A DNA stretch of 6,502 nt, taken from Planctomycetota bacterium (lineage in GTDB: Bacteria; Planctomycetota; Phycisphaerae; UBA1845; UTPLA1). The translations under genes and the position numbers were made by a program. The DNA lies in NCBI GenBank assembly GCA_027295245.1, contig JAPULF010000234.1, positions 1-6,502 on the forward strand, read 5' to 3'. The notes beneath the pieces are model-generated. The model saw only the letters and a program-made list of their open reading frames with translations. It ran no database searches and was not told the DNA's origin. This document shows positions 1 to 6,332 of this stretch, in pieces (position 1 is the stretch's first letter; each line of letters begins with the position of its first letter).

Positions 1-213
1 TTCGTCGTATCGGCCGGCGACGAAATGCCGCTCGGCGACTTGCAGTCGGGCGCTTCCACGCATGTCGTCCCATCGTTTTCGGGCGTCGACGCGGGCCTCT
101 TTTTGATCCGACAGCAACGCCCTACCGGTCTTCGGGACTTCGCAACCGGCGCAAACGACAAGCCCGCAAGTCGCCAAAAGCGCACGGAAACAACGATTGG
201 TCCAACCGATCAT
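1..213 (-). CDS. Putative lipoprotein with TPR-like segment, 3' end missing
   Basis: The first 71 residues are visible and the gene runs off the left edge. The N-terminus has basic residues (R7, R10), a hydrophobic stretch at about 11-22 and a cysteine at 24 after C21-A22-G23, which resembles a lipobox, although Cys at -3 is atypical. This suggests export and lipid anchoring. Residues 57-71 (LQVAERHFVAGRYDE) look like the first helix and turn of a tetratricopeptide repeat. The ATG overlaps the secretin stop codon as ATGA, and a strong GGGGGAG ribosome binding site lies at 223-229, nine bases upstream, so the start is well supported. Small TPR lipoproteins (PilF, PilW, Tgl) act as pilotins that bring PilQ secretins to the outer membrane. 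Position and features fit such a role, but this is inference. The rest of the protein could make it a larger TPR protein with another job. Confidence 0.6.
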   Translation of the reverse strand, partial: MIGWTNRCFRALLATCGLVVCAGCEVPKTGRALLSDQKEARVDARKRWDDMRGSARLQVAERHFVAGRYDE

Positions 214-2114
214 GGACGGGCACTCCCCCGCGAGGTGGCGTCACGTCGCCATTCCGTTTGGTCCGGGTCGGACGCATCGTGGTCTTCGGCGTCGAAGCCG
301 AAGGACCCATCCAAGGAATCGGCAGGCGGCATCCGAGGCACCGGGCGACCGAACGGCCGGAACTCGACTCCGTTTTCTTCCGCGATTCGGGCTCGAACGT
401 AATTGCGAATGGCCGAGGCCTCCGAATCCCATTCGCGATTCCGCGTGATCTTTTCGATCAGCTTGATGGCGGGTAGGTGCCGCGACGAATTGCGAATCGC
501 CATCCGGGCATCCCACAAGGCCCTGTCGACCTCGCCTCGGTCGAAATGGCTCACGGCCCAGCGATAGTGCGCCTGGGCAAGCCGCTCCCGGCCGAGCCAC
601 TGAAGACCATGCCGCATTCCAGCACGATGCCGTTCTATGTCTTCATTGAGTTCGTCGCTGGCGGTGTAGTCGCCACCGTCCTTCACGATGTGAACCGTCA
701 AGAGGATGATGACTTCTTCCCGAACGGTGTTGTCCGAGGTCGATCGAAACAGGACGCCGGCGAGCGGCAAGTTTCCGAGGCCGGGCACCTGTCCGCGCGT
801 TGCCGTGGTTACGTCGCGGAACAGTCCGCCGATCAGGATGGTGTGGCCATCACGAACCATGATGTTGGTGGTGACCTCGGTGGTTTGCTCGAACGGCAGA
901 TTGGCCTGGGTCAGGCCGCCGGTGGAGTCCTTCGGGTGGACTTCCATTCGAATCATGCCGTCGTCTCCGATGAACGGGCGGAAGCTCAAGACCGTTCCGG
1001 TTTCGAGGAACTCGATGGTCTGAATGGCCTGGGTTTCGGTAAACGTCGTGGTGACGTATCCATCGCGCCGACCGACGATCACTTCGCCGACCTGTTTGTT
1101 CAACGTCAGTATCTTGGGATTGGCGATGATCTCCGTGTCGGTGATTTCTTCCAGGGCGCGAATGAACACGCCGATTTGATCCTTGATGATCCCGAACGTG
1201 AATCCGCCGTTTGGAACCGAGCCAGCCAGATCCGTCCTTACGGTGAACGTCGTTTCGGACAGTTGATTGGTCGGGGTATTGCCGGTCGTGATGCTCTGGG
1301 CCGCGGGGCTGGTGCTGCTGAGGGCGGCGAAGTCGATCCCGCCGACCGTGGTAAAGTCGATGCCAAGGGCGTTTTGCTCGTTGAGCGTGGCGCGGAGAAT
1401 GGTCGCCTCGATGAGGACCTGTTTCGGTCTGACATCGAGTGCCTTGATGAGAACGGCATACTCGTCGAGCCGGTCCTCGTAGTCCGTCACGATGATTCGA
1501 TCGGGGCCCGCGTCGGAGTCGCCCTCGGTATCGGGCATGCCGGTTCGGCCGCCGAGCCCGACCGACGCGGGAGGCGTGCTCGACAGCTTTCCCACGTCCG
1601 GCGAGAGAAACGGCTCGATCAGATTCTTGGCCACGGTCGCGGTGATGTAGTTCAGCGTGAAGACGCGTGATCCGATTCGGCGTTGTGCGGCGGCCCTCAA
1701 CGCGAGATCTTCCAGGGTGTGTACGTAGATGATCGATCCGTCGAGGCGATACCCGAGTCCGTTTGAAGTCAGCATGGCGGTCAGGGCCTGATTGAAGTCG
1801 ACTTCGTACATGCTGGCATTGACTGTGCCGCCGGCATCCCGGGCCAGCACGATGTTGCGCTTGGTGGGCTCGGCCAGCAGTCGCAGTGCCTCGGTCAGCG
1901 GGACATCGACCAGGTGCAGGGTGAAGCGGTTCTCGCCGACGAGCGTCACAGTAGACTCGGGTGGGGCCTCGATCCGGGGTTCCGTTGCGGGGTTTTCATC
2001 TTCGGCCCACGCGACCGAAACCGAGAGCGCGGCCCATACAACCACGGCTACGGCCAGGCAATGATGCCAGGTGTAGCGAGGAATGCGGCGCGCGGGACAT
2101 TTGAGGACGGTCAC
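210..2114 (-). CDS. pilQ: Type IV pilus / type II secretion secretin (PilQ-like) with C-terminal TPR-like extension
   Basis: This outer-membrane channel subunit would let a pilus or pseudopilus fibre, or a secreted substrate, cross the outer membrane. With the GTG start the protein has 634 residues. It has a signal peptide (residues 1-37, hydrophobic run AVAVVVWAAL, cleavage after AWA), an N0/STN-type domain at about 62-133, one N1-type domain at about 150-230 with a Gly/Ser-rich loop near 177-204, and the secretin core at about 231-477. The core ends in the family signature VPGLGNLPLAGVLF (443-456) followed by EEVIILLTVHIV. No peptidoglycan-binding AMIN domain is present, although most PilQ proteins have one. 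About 135 further residues (500-634) follow the core. They include a TPR-like helix pair (about 510-557) and an acidic, low-complexity tail. The reading frame opens further upstream, at a TTG (2174) that overlaps the preceding TGA, but the GTG at 2114 has a GGAG site eight bases upstream and sits directly before the signal peptide. A GspD or related secretin is the alternative name. Confidence 0.9.
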   Translation of the reverse strand: MTVLKCPARRIPRYTWHHCLAVAVVVWAALSVSVAWAEDENPATEPRIEAPPESTVTLVGENRFTLHLVDVPLTEALRLLAEPTKRNIVLARDAGGTVNASMYEVDFNQALTAMLTSNGLGYRLDGSIIYVHTLEDLALRAAAQRRIGSRVFTLNYITATVAKNLIEPFLSPDVGKLSSTPPASVGLGGRTGMPDTEGDSDAGPDRIIVTDYEDRLDEYAVLIKALDVRPKQVLIEATILRATLNEQNALGIDFTTVGGIDFAALSSTSPAAQSITTGNTPTNQLSETTFTVRTDLAGSVPNGGFTFGIIKDQIGVFIRALEEITDTEIIANPKILTLNKQVGEVIVGRRDGYVTTTFTETQAIQTIEFLETGTVLSFRPFIGDDGMIRMEVHPKDSTGGLTQANLPFEQTTEVTTNIMVRDGHTILIGGLFRDVTTATRGQVPGLGNLPLAGVLFRSTSDNTVREEVIILLTVHIVKDGGDYTASDELNEDIERHRAGMRHGLQWLGRERLAQAHYRWAVSHFDRGEVDRALWDARMAIRNSSRHLPAIKLIEKITRNREWDSEASAIRNYVRARIAEENGVEFRPFGRPVPRMPPADSLDGSFGFDAEDHDASDPDQTEWRRDATSRGSARP

Positions 2115-2122
2115 GATACAGG

Positions 2123-2126
2123 CTCC
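2123..2126 (-). promoter_or_regulatory. Ribosome binding site deciding the secretin start
   Basis: GGAG lies eight bases before GTG (2114-2112). The upstream TTG candidate at 2174 overlaps the previous stop codon but has no purine-rich site in front of it (the preceding bases are AAAACTTCC). Starting at GTG puts the basic N-region and hydrophobic core of the signal peptide at the normal distance from the N-terminus, whereas TTG would add 20 residues in front of it. Confidence 0.6.
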
Positions 2127-2170
2127 GTTTCTGGAAGCTACATCGGTCCAAGGACCGCTTTGGTTGTGTT

Positions 2171-2842
2171 TCAAGGAAGTTTTATCGACCCGGTGTGGCC
2201 GAATTTTCGCAGGGTCACCTGCCGCTCCCCGATCCGAGCGACCGAAAATCCGTCGATCACGTCACCCTCTCGTACGATACGTCCGGATATGTAGGCAACC
2301 GGTACGACTCCGGTCACGGTGGCGCGCAATTGCAGTTCGGCTATTTGGGCCTTGAACTCGTCCGACTGCTGATTTTTGAACGAGTCCATCGACTCTGCGA
2401 GTCTTGCCCACAGGCGGCCGGCTTGAAACCCCATGGCCCCTTTGCCTTCGATGGGTTCGGAGGACCTTGCAAAGAGCGACCAGTCCGGCACCGCGAAGAT
2501 GTCGCGGTCCAGGACGCGCGGAAGATCGTCGTCGATGAATTCGATGTCTTCGTCGGGAAACGACGCGAAGTCCGCCACCGTCTCGCCCACGCCGGCCGGG
2601 GTCGCAGTTGTTTTCGTGCGTCGCGGCATCGGACGCATGGTTGGGCCGGCCGGCCTCTTTTCCACCGGTTGAACCACAATGGATTTCGCCTTCGCTTCTT
2701 CAGGCCCGGATCCACCCACGAGCAATCGCCCGACCACAACCAGCAAGACGAGCATCAGCCCCCCCAGCCCCGCCGATTTTTTCTTGTCCGCGGCGATGTG
2801 GGCCTTTGCGACTTGTAGCAATTCGGCAGGATTTACCGACAT
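2171..2842 (-). CDS. pilP: PilP/GspC-like inner-membrane protein linking PilNO to the secretin
   Basis: The protein has 223 residues: a short cytoplasmic part (1-24, KKK at 20-22), one membrane segment (about 25-44), a Pro/Arg/Ala-rich periplasmic linker (about 58-95), an acidic patch (97-106, DEDIEFIDDD) and a C-terminal beta-rich domain (about 168-221). The last has the pattern LRATVTGVVPVAYISG then V-REGDVIDGF and V-LRKFG, which matches the homology-region fold shared by PilP and GspC. That domain is known in both families to bind the N0 domain of the secretin. Classical PilP is a lipoprotein, but here no cysteine exists anywhere in the protein and the anchor is a GspC-like transmembrane helix, so the gene is intermediate between the two families. 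The ATG has AAGGG seven bases upstream (2850-2854) and lies 35 bases after pilO. The position between pilO and the secretin is the canonical pilP position. Confidence 0.8.
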   Translation of the reverse strand: MSVNPAELLQVAKAHIAADKKKSAGLGGLMLVLLVVVGRLLVGGSGPEEAKAKSIVVQPVEKRPAGPTMRPMPRRTKTTATPAGVGETVADFASFPDEDIEFIDDDLPRVLDRDIFAVPDWSLFARSSEPIEGKGAMGFQAGRLWARLAESMDSFKNQQSDEFKAQIAELQLRATVTGVVPVAYISGRIVREGDVIDGFSVARIGERQVTLRKFGHTGSIKLP

Positions 2843-2877
2843 GGTTCCGCCCTTCAGCGTATGCGTCCGCCAGGCGC

Positions 2878-3444
2878 CTAGCCCGGATGAAAGTAAGTAT
2901 GCAACAGCAGGTCCACGTGGATTTCGTTCGATTGCTCATCCAACGATGCCAATTGCAGTTTTTCGACCTGTGTAACCCGAGGCAGTTTCTCGATGACCAA
3001 CAAGAGTTCGAATAGTGTCTCGAAGTTCGTCTCGAATTTGACATCGACGGCGAGGATGGTCGTGCCCGCGGCCAGTTTCAATTGCGACGGCAACGATTCA
3101 GCTTCGAGACGGCGGGCGTCTCGAAGCTGTACGATGTAGTCATCGATCTGAACTTTTTTCAAGCTGTCGGAAAGGCTGTTCAGAAACTCGCCGAACCGGC
3201 GATCGGAGGGCAGCTTCACGCGGTAACCGCTCGTTTCCTTGTCGAGTTCAAGAATCGACTTGTAGATATCGCCGATATTGCCCACTTGCCCCTGATCCGA
3301 CTTGACCTGGGCGGCCGCAGCTTCGATTTCGGCGTGCTTGGTTTTGAGCCGGTCGAACCCGGGAACGAGGACTCCGAAGACGAACCCCGAGGTCAGACCC
3401 AGCACGGCCAGCAGCACTACAATATTCATCTTCGCCGTGCTCAT
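2878..3444 (-). CDS. pilO: Type IV pilus alignment-complex protein PilO
   Basis: This 188-residue protein has a very short cytoplasmic N-terminus, one membrane helix (about 7-28), a coiled-coil-prone stretch (about 30-70) and a C-terminal alpha/beta domain. The latter includes LAVDVKFETNFETLFELLLVIEKLP (in part, 131-155) and a final strand IHVDLLLHTYF (175-185). This is the typical PilO layout, in which the periplasmic ferredoxin-like domain pairs with PilN and contacts PilP. The length is close to family norms. The start codon overlaps the pilN stop as ATGA, and AAAGGA lies seven bases upstream (3452-3457). A second Met at residue 6 is possible but has no better ribosome site. The identification rests on architecture and the pilM-N-O-P-Q order more than on a single diagnostic motif, because PilO sequences diverge widely. 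Confidence 0.85.
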   Translation of the reverse strand: MSTAKMNIVVLLAVLGLTSGFVFGVLVPGFDRLKTKHAEIEAAAAQVKSDQGQVGNIGDIYKSILELDKETSGYRVKLPSDRRFGEFLNSLSDSLKKVQIDDYIVQLRDARRLEAESLPSQLKLAAGTTILAVDVKFETNFETLFELLLVIEKLPRVTQVEKLQLASLDEQSNEIHVDLLLHTYFHPG

Positions 3445-4091
3445 GATTTATTCCTTTGCCGGGAAGCGAGTTGACATGTCAGCTCGAAGTCCACTCCGCG
3501 GCGGCCGGACCGTGTGGCTGTTCCCTTGGTGTCCAGGTGGACCTTGCTGAACACGGGGGACGATTCGAGTTCCGCGGCGAATGTAAGGAGGGCCGGCGTC
3601 GTGGCGGCAAGTCCCGAAAGAATGAGGCGAGGACGAGACCCCCGCGACCGGGCGGAGCGTTCGTCGGCTCGCGCTGCCTGCCTTCGCGAGGATGGCGCAG
3701 TGTTTTCGCGGGAGTATCTGGCGACCGTATCGGCTTCCAGGCTCACCTTCGTCAACACGACCGTAGCGGGCAGCCGATTGCTGATGTCGGCAAAAATGCC
3801 GACCGAACTGACGCGATTGGCGAGTTGTCGGATCAGTCTGCTGTGATCGCGGAGGGCACCGCGCCGCGCGATCAGTCTCGATTTCTGGGCCATGTGAATC
3901 TCGAGTTGGCTGTGCTGCGACAGAATCCCCCGGTGCGTTTCCTGGACCACGGCGAGTTGCTGGCGGTTGGCGAGGAGCCAGATGACCATCACGGCGACCA
4001 ACCCGCCGACGCACGCGGCGCGCAGCTTCATGGCACGCCGTTGCTCGCGGGCCACACGGTATTCCAGCGGTAGAAAGTCGCAGTCCTTCAC
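3441..4091 (-). CDS. pilN: Type IV pilus alignment-complex protein PilN
   Basis: PilN binds PilM in the cytoplasm through its N-terminal peptide and pairs with PilO in the periplasm. The 216-residue product begins MKDCDFLPLEYR. The FLP-xx-Y part resembles the conserved N-terminal PilM-binding motif (NLLP-type) of the family. A membrane helix follows (about 24-41), then a helical, coiled-coil-prone region (about 43-95) and a ferredoxin-like domain with strands near 109-120, 155-160 and 200-208. An arginine/serine-rich stretch (about 124-154) is inserted inside that domain. The GTG start overlaps the pilM stop as GTGA, with AGGGGA nine bases upstream. The frame is open much further upstream, to 4286, but that part lies inside pilM and is not coding. 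An ATG at codon 21 would remove the PilM-binding motif and is less likely. Confidence 0.85.
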   Translation of the reverse strand: MKDCDFLPLEYRVAREQRRAMKLRAACVGGLVAVMVIWLLANRQQLAVVQETHRGILSQHSQLEIHMAQKSRLIARRGALRDHSRLIRQLANRVSSVGIFADISNRLPATVVLTKVSLEADTVARYSRENTAPSSRRQAARADERSARSRGSRPRLILSGLAATTPALLTFAAELESSPVFSKVHLDTKGTATRSGRRGVDFELTCQLASRQRNKS

Positions 4092-5257
4092 GCTCTTCGA
4101 TCCCCTGCAAGTGACTGTCCGGCCGCCTCCATCGTGCCCCTCTGGGCCGCGCGCGGCTCGACCCACTTTGAATCGCGCAGGGCGAGTCCGGCCGCAACGG
4201 CCCAGGCCGGTTGAAACGTGCGGCGGTCCGGACCGCCGATCAGATCGGCCTGATGGACGCCGCGAAGGGGGTGGCCGATGGTACACGGAATGTCGATGTT
4301 CTCGCCCAGGATCGCCATCAGCACGGGCTCATGGGCGTCTCCTCCCACAAACGTGATGCTCTCGGGACGTTGCCCACGAAAGGTCACCGCAAAATAGCGA
4401 AGGCAAAGCTGAATCTCTCGACACATACGTTCAACCGACGGTCGAACGGCGTCGGCCACGGTATTACGAAGTTCCTCGTGGACGGGGGCCCCGTCGTCAT
4501 TTCGTCGGCCGCCCATTTGGCGAATGATCCTCAGCCTCAATCGGCCCGCGTCCCGCACCGAAACCCCGAGGGCTTCCGACACCGCGGCGGTCATGTGTTG
4601 TCCACCGATTTCGATCTGTTTGACGAAGGCGATTTCGGTTCCTCGGGTGATCACCACGGTTGCGCTGGTCCAGCCGATCTCGAGAAATACATTGACCGCG
4701 GAGAGGTCGTCGAAGCGGCGAAGGAATCGGACGAAGCTACGAGCTACGCCGCAAGGCGTAATATCGATGGCAGTGACTTCGAGCTTCAGAGACTCCATGA
4801 GAGAGAGTCGCTTCGCGATGGTCTCTTCCGATACGGCGAAGACGATGATCTCCTCTTTCATCTCGTTGCCGTGGCGGACTTCACTTGCCGACACAAACCG
4901 AAACTGAAGCGGCCCGCCCGGTACATCGAAGCGCTCGCGGGCCTCGAATTCGACTGCCCCGGCCAACTCGTCCGCCGGCATGCGAGGGAGTCGAATGTTC
5001 TTGATCTGAAATTCGCCGTTGCCGAAGGCGGTTACGACCCGGCGTCCGACAAACGGATTGCATCGAAGGGAATCGGACACGGCCCGGTATGCGGCTGACG
5101 CGGGATCGGCGTCCCCTCCCGACGCGGCGGGCAAATCACAGTGGGCGGCCGCGACGATTCTCGGGGCATCCTCGTCGTCCGCGAACTGCAGCATCTTGAT
5201 ACTGGTCGTACCAATGTCGATGCCAATGGGTCCTGTTTTTCGGCGGTTTCTAAGCAC
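4088..5257 (-). CDS. pilM: Actin-like type IV pilus assembly ATPase-fold protein PilM
   Basis: PilM is the cytoplasmic, FtsA-related component of the alignment complex. It binds nucleotide and the N-terminal tail of PilN, and it links the envelope complex to the assembly ATPase machinery. The product has 389 residues, near the family norm with a slightly extended C-terminus. Visible actin-family motifs are phosphate-1 (GIDIGTTSIKML, 12-23), phosphate-2 (LEIGWTSATVVI, 192-203) and the adenosine motif (ITFVGGDAHEPVL, 301-313), followed by the typical C-terminal AWAVAAGLALR (351-361). Phosphate-2 has Glu193 where Asp is usual. The start is GTG with a strong GGAGG five bases upstream (5263-5267), and an in-frame TGA lies a short way upstream with no better start between. 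It overlaps pilN by four bases, so the two are probably translationally coupled. Confidence 0.93.
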   Translation of the reverse strand: MLRNRRKTGPIGIDIGTTSIKMLQFADDEDAPRIVAAAHCDLPAASGGDADPASAAYRAVSDSLRCNPFVGRRVVTAFGNGEFQIKNIRLPRMPADELAGAVEFEARERFDVPGGPLQFRFVSASEVRHGNEMKEEIIVFAVSEETIAKRLSLMESLKLEVTAIDITPCGVARSFVRFLRRFDDLSAVNVFLEIGWTSATVVITRGTEIAFVKQIEIGGQHMTAAVSEALGVSVRDAGRLRLRIIRQMGGRRNDDGAPVHEELRNTVADAVRPSVERMCREIQLCLRYFAVTFRGQRPESITFVGGDAHEPVLMAILGENIDIPCTIGHPLRGVHQADLIGGPDRRTFQPAWAVAAGLALRDSKWVEPRAAQRGTMEAAGQSLAGDRRA

Positions 5258-5262
5258 CCGGG

Positions 5263-5267
5263 CCTCC
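5263..5267 (-). promoter_or_regulatory. Ribosome binding site for the pilM GTG start
   Basis: A full GGAGG lies five bases before GTG (5257-5255). It fixes the pilM start despite the non-ATG codon. It is at the end of the largest gap in the operon (117 bases, 5258-5374), where I see no convincing -35/-10 pair and no hairpin followed by a T-run. Confidence 0.7.
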
Positions 5268-5374
5268 GTGCGGTTGCTTGTTCCGATTCATCCCTACTCT
5301 CAGCTCCAACTACCAACCAAGTAGACTGCCGGGGGCGTTGCTACGAATTAGTGGCCGCCTTCGAACCCGCCGAA

Positions 5375-5962
5375 CTAGAATCCACCGTCGCCGTCGTCCG
5401 CGAAGTTGGCGGTTTCTTGCTCTTTGTAGGTGGCATCCTGCAACTCGGTCCAGAAGCCTTCCAGGGTGGACGTCCTGGCCGCCGCCGGCGACACGGTGAT
5501 TTCATAATTCGCGCTTCCGGACCGTAGCTGAATGGCGGCCGGGGTACTTTGGTCGATAGAGCCGGTTGCATCGAATCCAAGTTCGTAGTCGCCGTCCAGG
5601 CCCACTCCGACCAGCGTCACGTTGTGACCGGACGAGCCTTCTGCATCGCCAAACTGGACCAAGTAGGGCTCCTTCGTCACCGGATGCGGGACCGGCGTGT
5701 CGGGATTCGATTTTCTGGCAATCCAGTATCGATTGTTCTGGGGGTCGAATTTGATAATCATGGGATCATCCGGGCGGACGATCGAGCAACTTCGGCAATA
5801 GGCCACATCGCCGTCGAGCCTCTCGGCCGCGAGTTTTCCTTCGAGTGCGGCGCTACTCCCCTCATCTGGCAGAGCGAGCGCAGTCAGAATGGCGACTACG
5901 ACCACGACGATCATCATCTCGATCAACGTGAAGGCCCGCTCGGCACGCAATTGTCGTAGCAT
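5375..5962 (-). CDS. GspH/FimT-type pseudopilin (class III signal peptide)
   Basis: This is a minor pilin or pseudopilin, 195 residues in the precursor. The basic leader MLRQLRAERA is followed by FTLIEMMIVVVVVAILTALAL, the prepilin peptidase site plus hydrophobic helix. Cleavage would be after Ala10, leaving N-methylated Phe1 and the conserved Glu5. Ala at -1 replaces the usual Gly, which the peptidase tolerates. The globular part (about 40-195) starts with a helix and then a KFDPQNNRYWIA strand-turn-strand (71-83), typical of GspH/FimT proteins. These sit at the fibre tip and help start assembly. Unusual points are a CxxC pair (C56, C59) in the helix region and an acidic C-terminus (ADDGDGGF). 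The ATG has GGGGGA eight bases upstream (5971-5976). It lies 46 bases after the small membrane protein and 117 before pilM. A major pilin role is less likely given the GspH-like body. Confidence 0.87.
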   Translation of the reverse strand: MLRQLRAERAFTLIEMMIVVVVVAILTALALPDEGSSAALEGKLAAERLDGDVAYCRSCSIVRPDDPMIIKFDPQNNRYWIARKSNPDTPVPHPVTKEPYLVQFGDAEGSSGHNVTLVGVGLDGDYELGFDATGSIDQSTPAAIQLRSGSANYEITVSPAAARTSTLEGFWTELQDATYKEQETANFADDGDGGF

Positions 5963-6008
5963 TTGGCGATTCCCCCAATTAACGCCGGCTGGGCGCGCGT
6001 CAATCGAC

Positions 6009-6305
6009 CTACGGTTTTCCGGGCCTCGATTTCGTTCCCGAAGACTTATCGGTGGTCTGTATGGTCACCTTGATCGGTTTGGCTCGCAGATGTTGGAGGA
6101 TTTGCTCCAATAACCGATTGGTCTTCCGGGTCTCCTTGATCATCTCAAGTCGCTGTCTACCAGAGTCCGGTACTTGGGCCGTTGCCGCCGGAAGCATGTC
6201 CGGTCTAGCGGCCCATAACTCGACGACGATCATGGTCAACAAGGCGGTAATAGCAAGCAATACACACCTTGTGAACCGGTCGAGCGTAAACTCATGTCTT
6301 CGCAT
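6009..6305 (-). CDS. Small single-pass membrane protein of unknown function
   Basis: I do not recognise a named family. The 98-residue product has a basic N-terminus (MRRHEFTLDRFTR), one hydrophobic segment (about 14-31, VLLAITALLTMIVVELW), a short Pro/Ala linker, a helical stretch with heptad-like spacing (about 50-74, including LEMIK, LLEQILQHL) and a basic C-terminal tail (KSSGTKSRPGKP). It is most likely a bitopic inner-membrane protein with a small periplasmic coiled coil, though topology cannot be proved from sequence. The ATG has AAGGA six bases upstream (6312-6316). The gene lies 46 bases before the pseudopilin in the same direction, so it is probably co-transcribed and may be an accessory factor of pilus assembly. 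That role is inference from position. It could also be an uncleaved, untagged anchor for another complex. Confidence 0.65.
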   Translation of the reverse strand: MRRHEFTLDRFTRCVLLAITALLTMIVVELWAARPDMLPAATAQVPDSGRQRLEMIKETRKTNRLLEQILQHLRAKPIKVTIQTTDKSSGTKSRPGKP

Positions 6306-6332
6306 GACAATTCCTTGTTGATTCCCGGCGTC

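Noticed and set aside
477..1670. A 397-codon open frame on the plus strand
   Set aside because: It lies wholly antisense to the secretin core, whose residues match a known family. Its own translation is charged, low in hydrophobic order and matches nothing I recognise. Long antisense frames are common in GC-rich DNA.
2195..2818. A 207-codon open frame on the plus strand
   Set aside because: It is antisense to the PilP/GspC-like gene and has no recognisable domain or supporting ribosome site.
4092..4286. N-terminal 65-codon extension of pilN
   Set aside because: It lies inside the 3' part of pilM in another frame, and its residues are Arg/Pro/Gly-rich with no family likeness. The GTG at 4091 with GTGA overlap explains the start.
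4211..5098. A 295-codon open frame on the plus strand
   Set aside because: It is antisense to pilM, which carries clear actin-family motifs, and it has no recognisable domain.
5258..5374. Possible internal promoter or terminator in the 117-base spacer before pilM
   Set aside because: There are TTGGTT/TTGGAG words but no matching -10 at proper spacing. The only inverted repeat seen has four-base arms (CTAC/GTAG) and no T-run.
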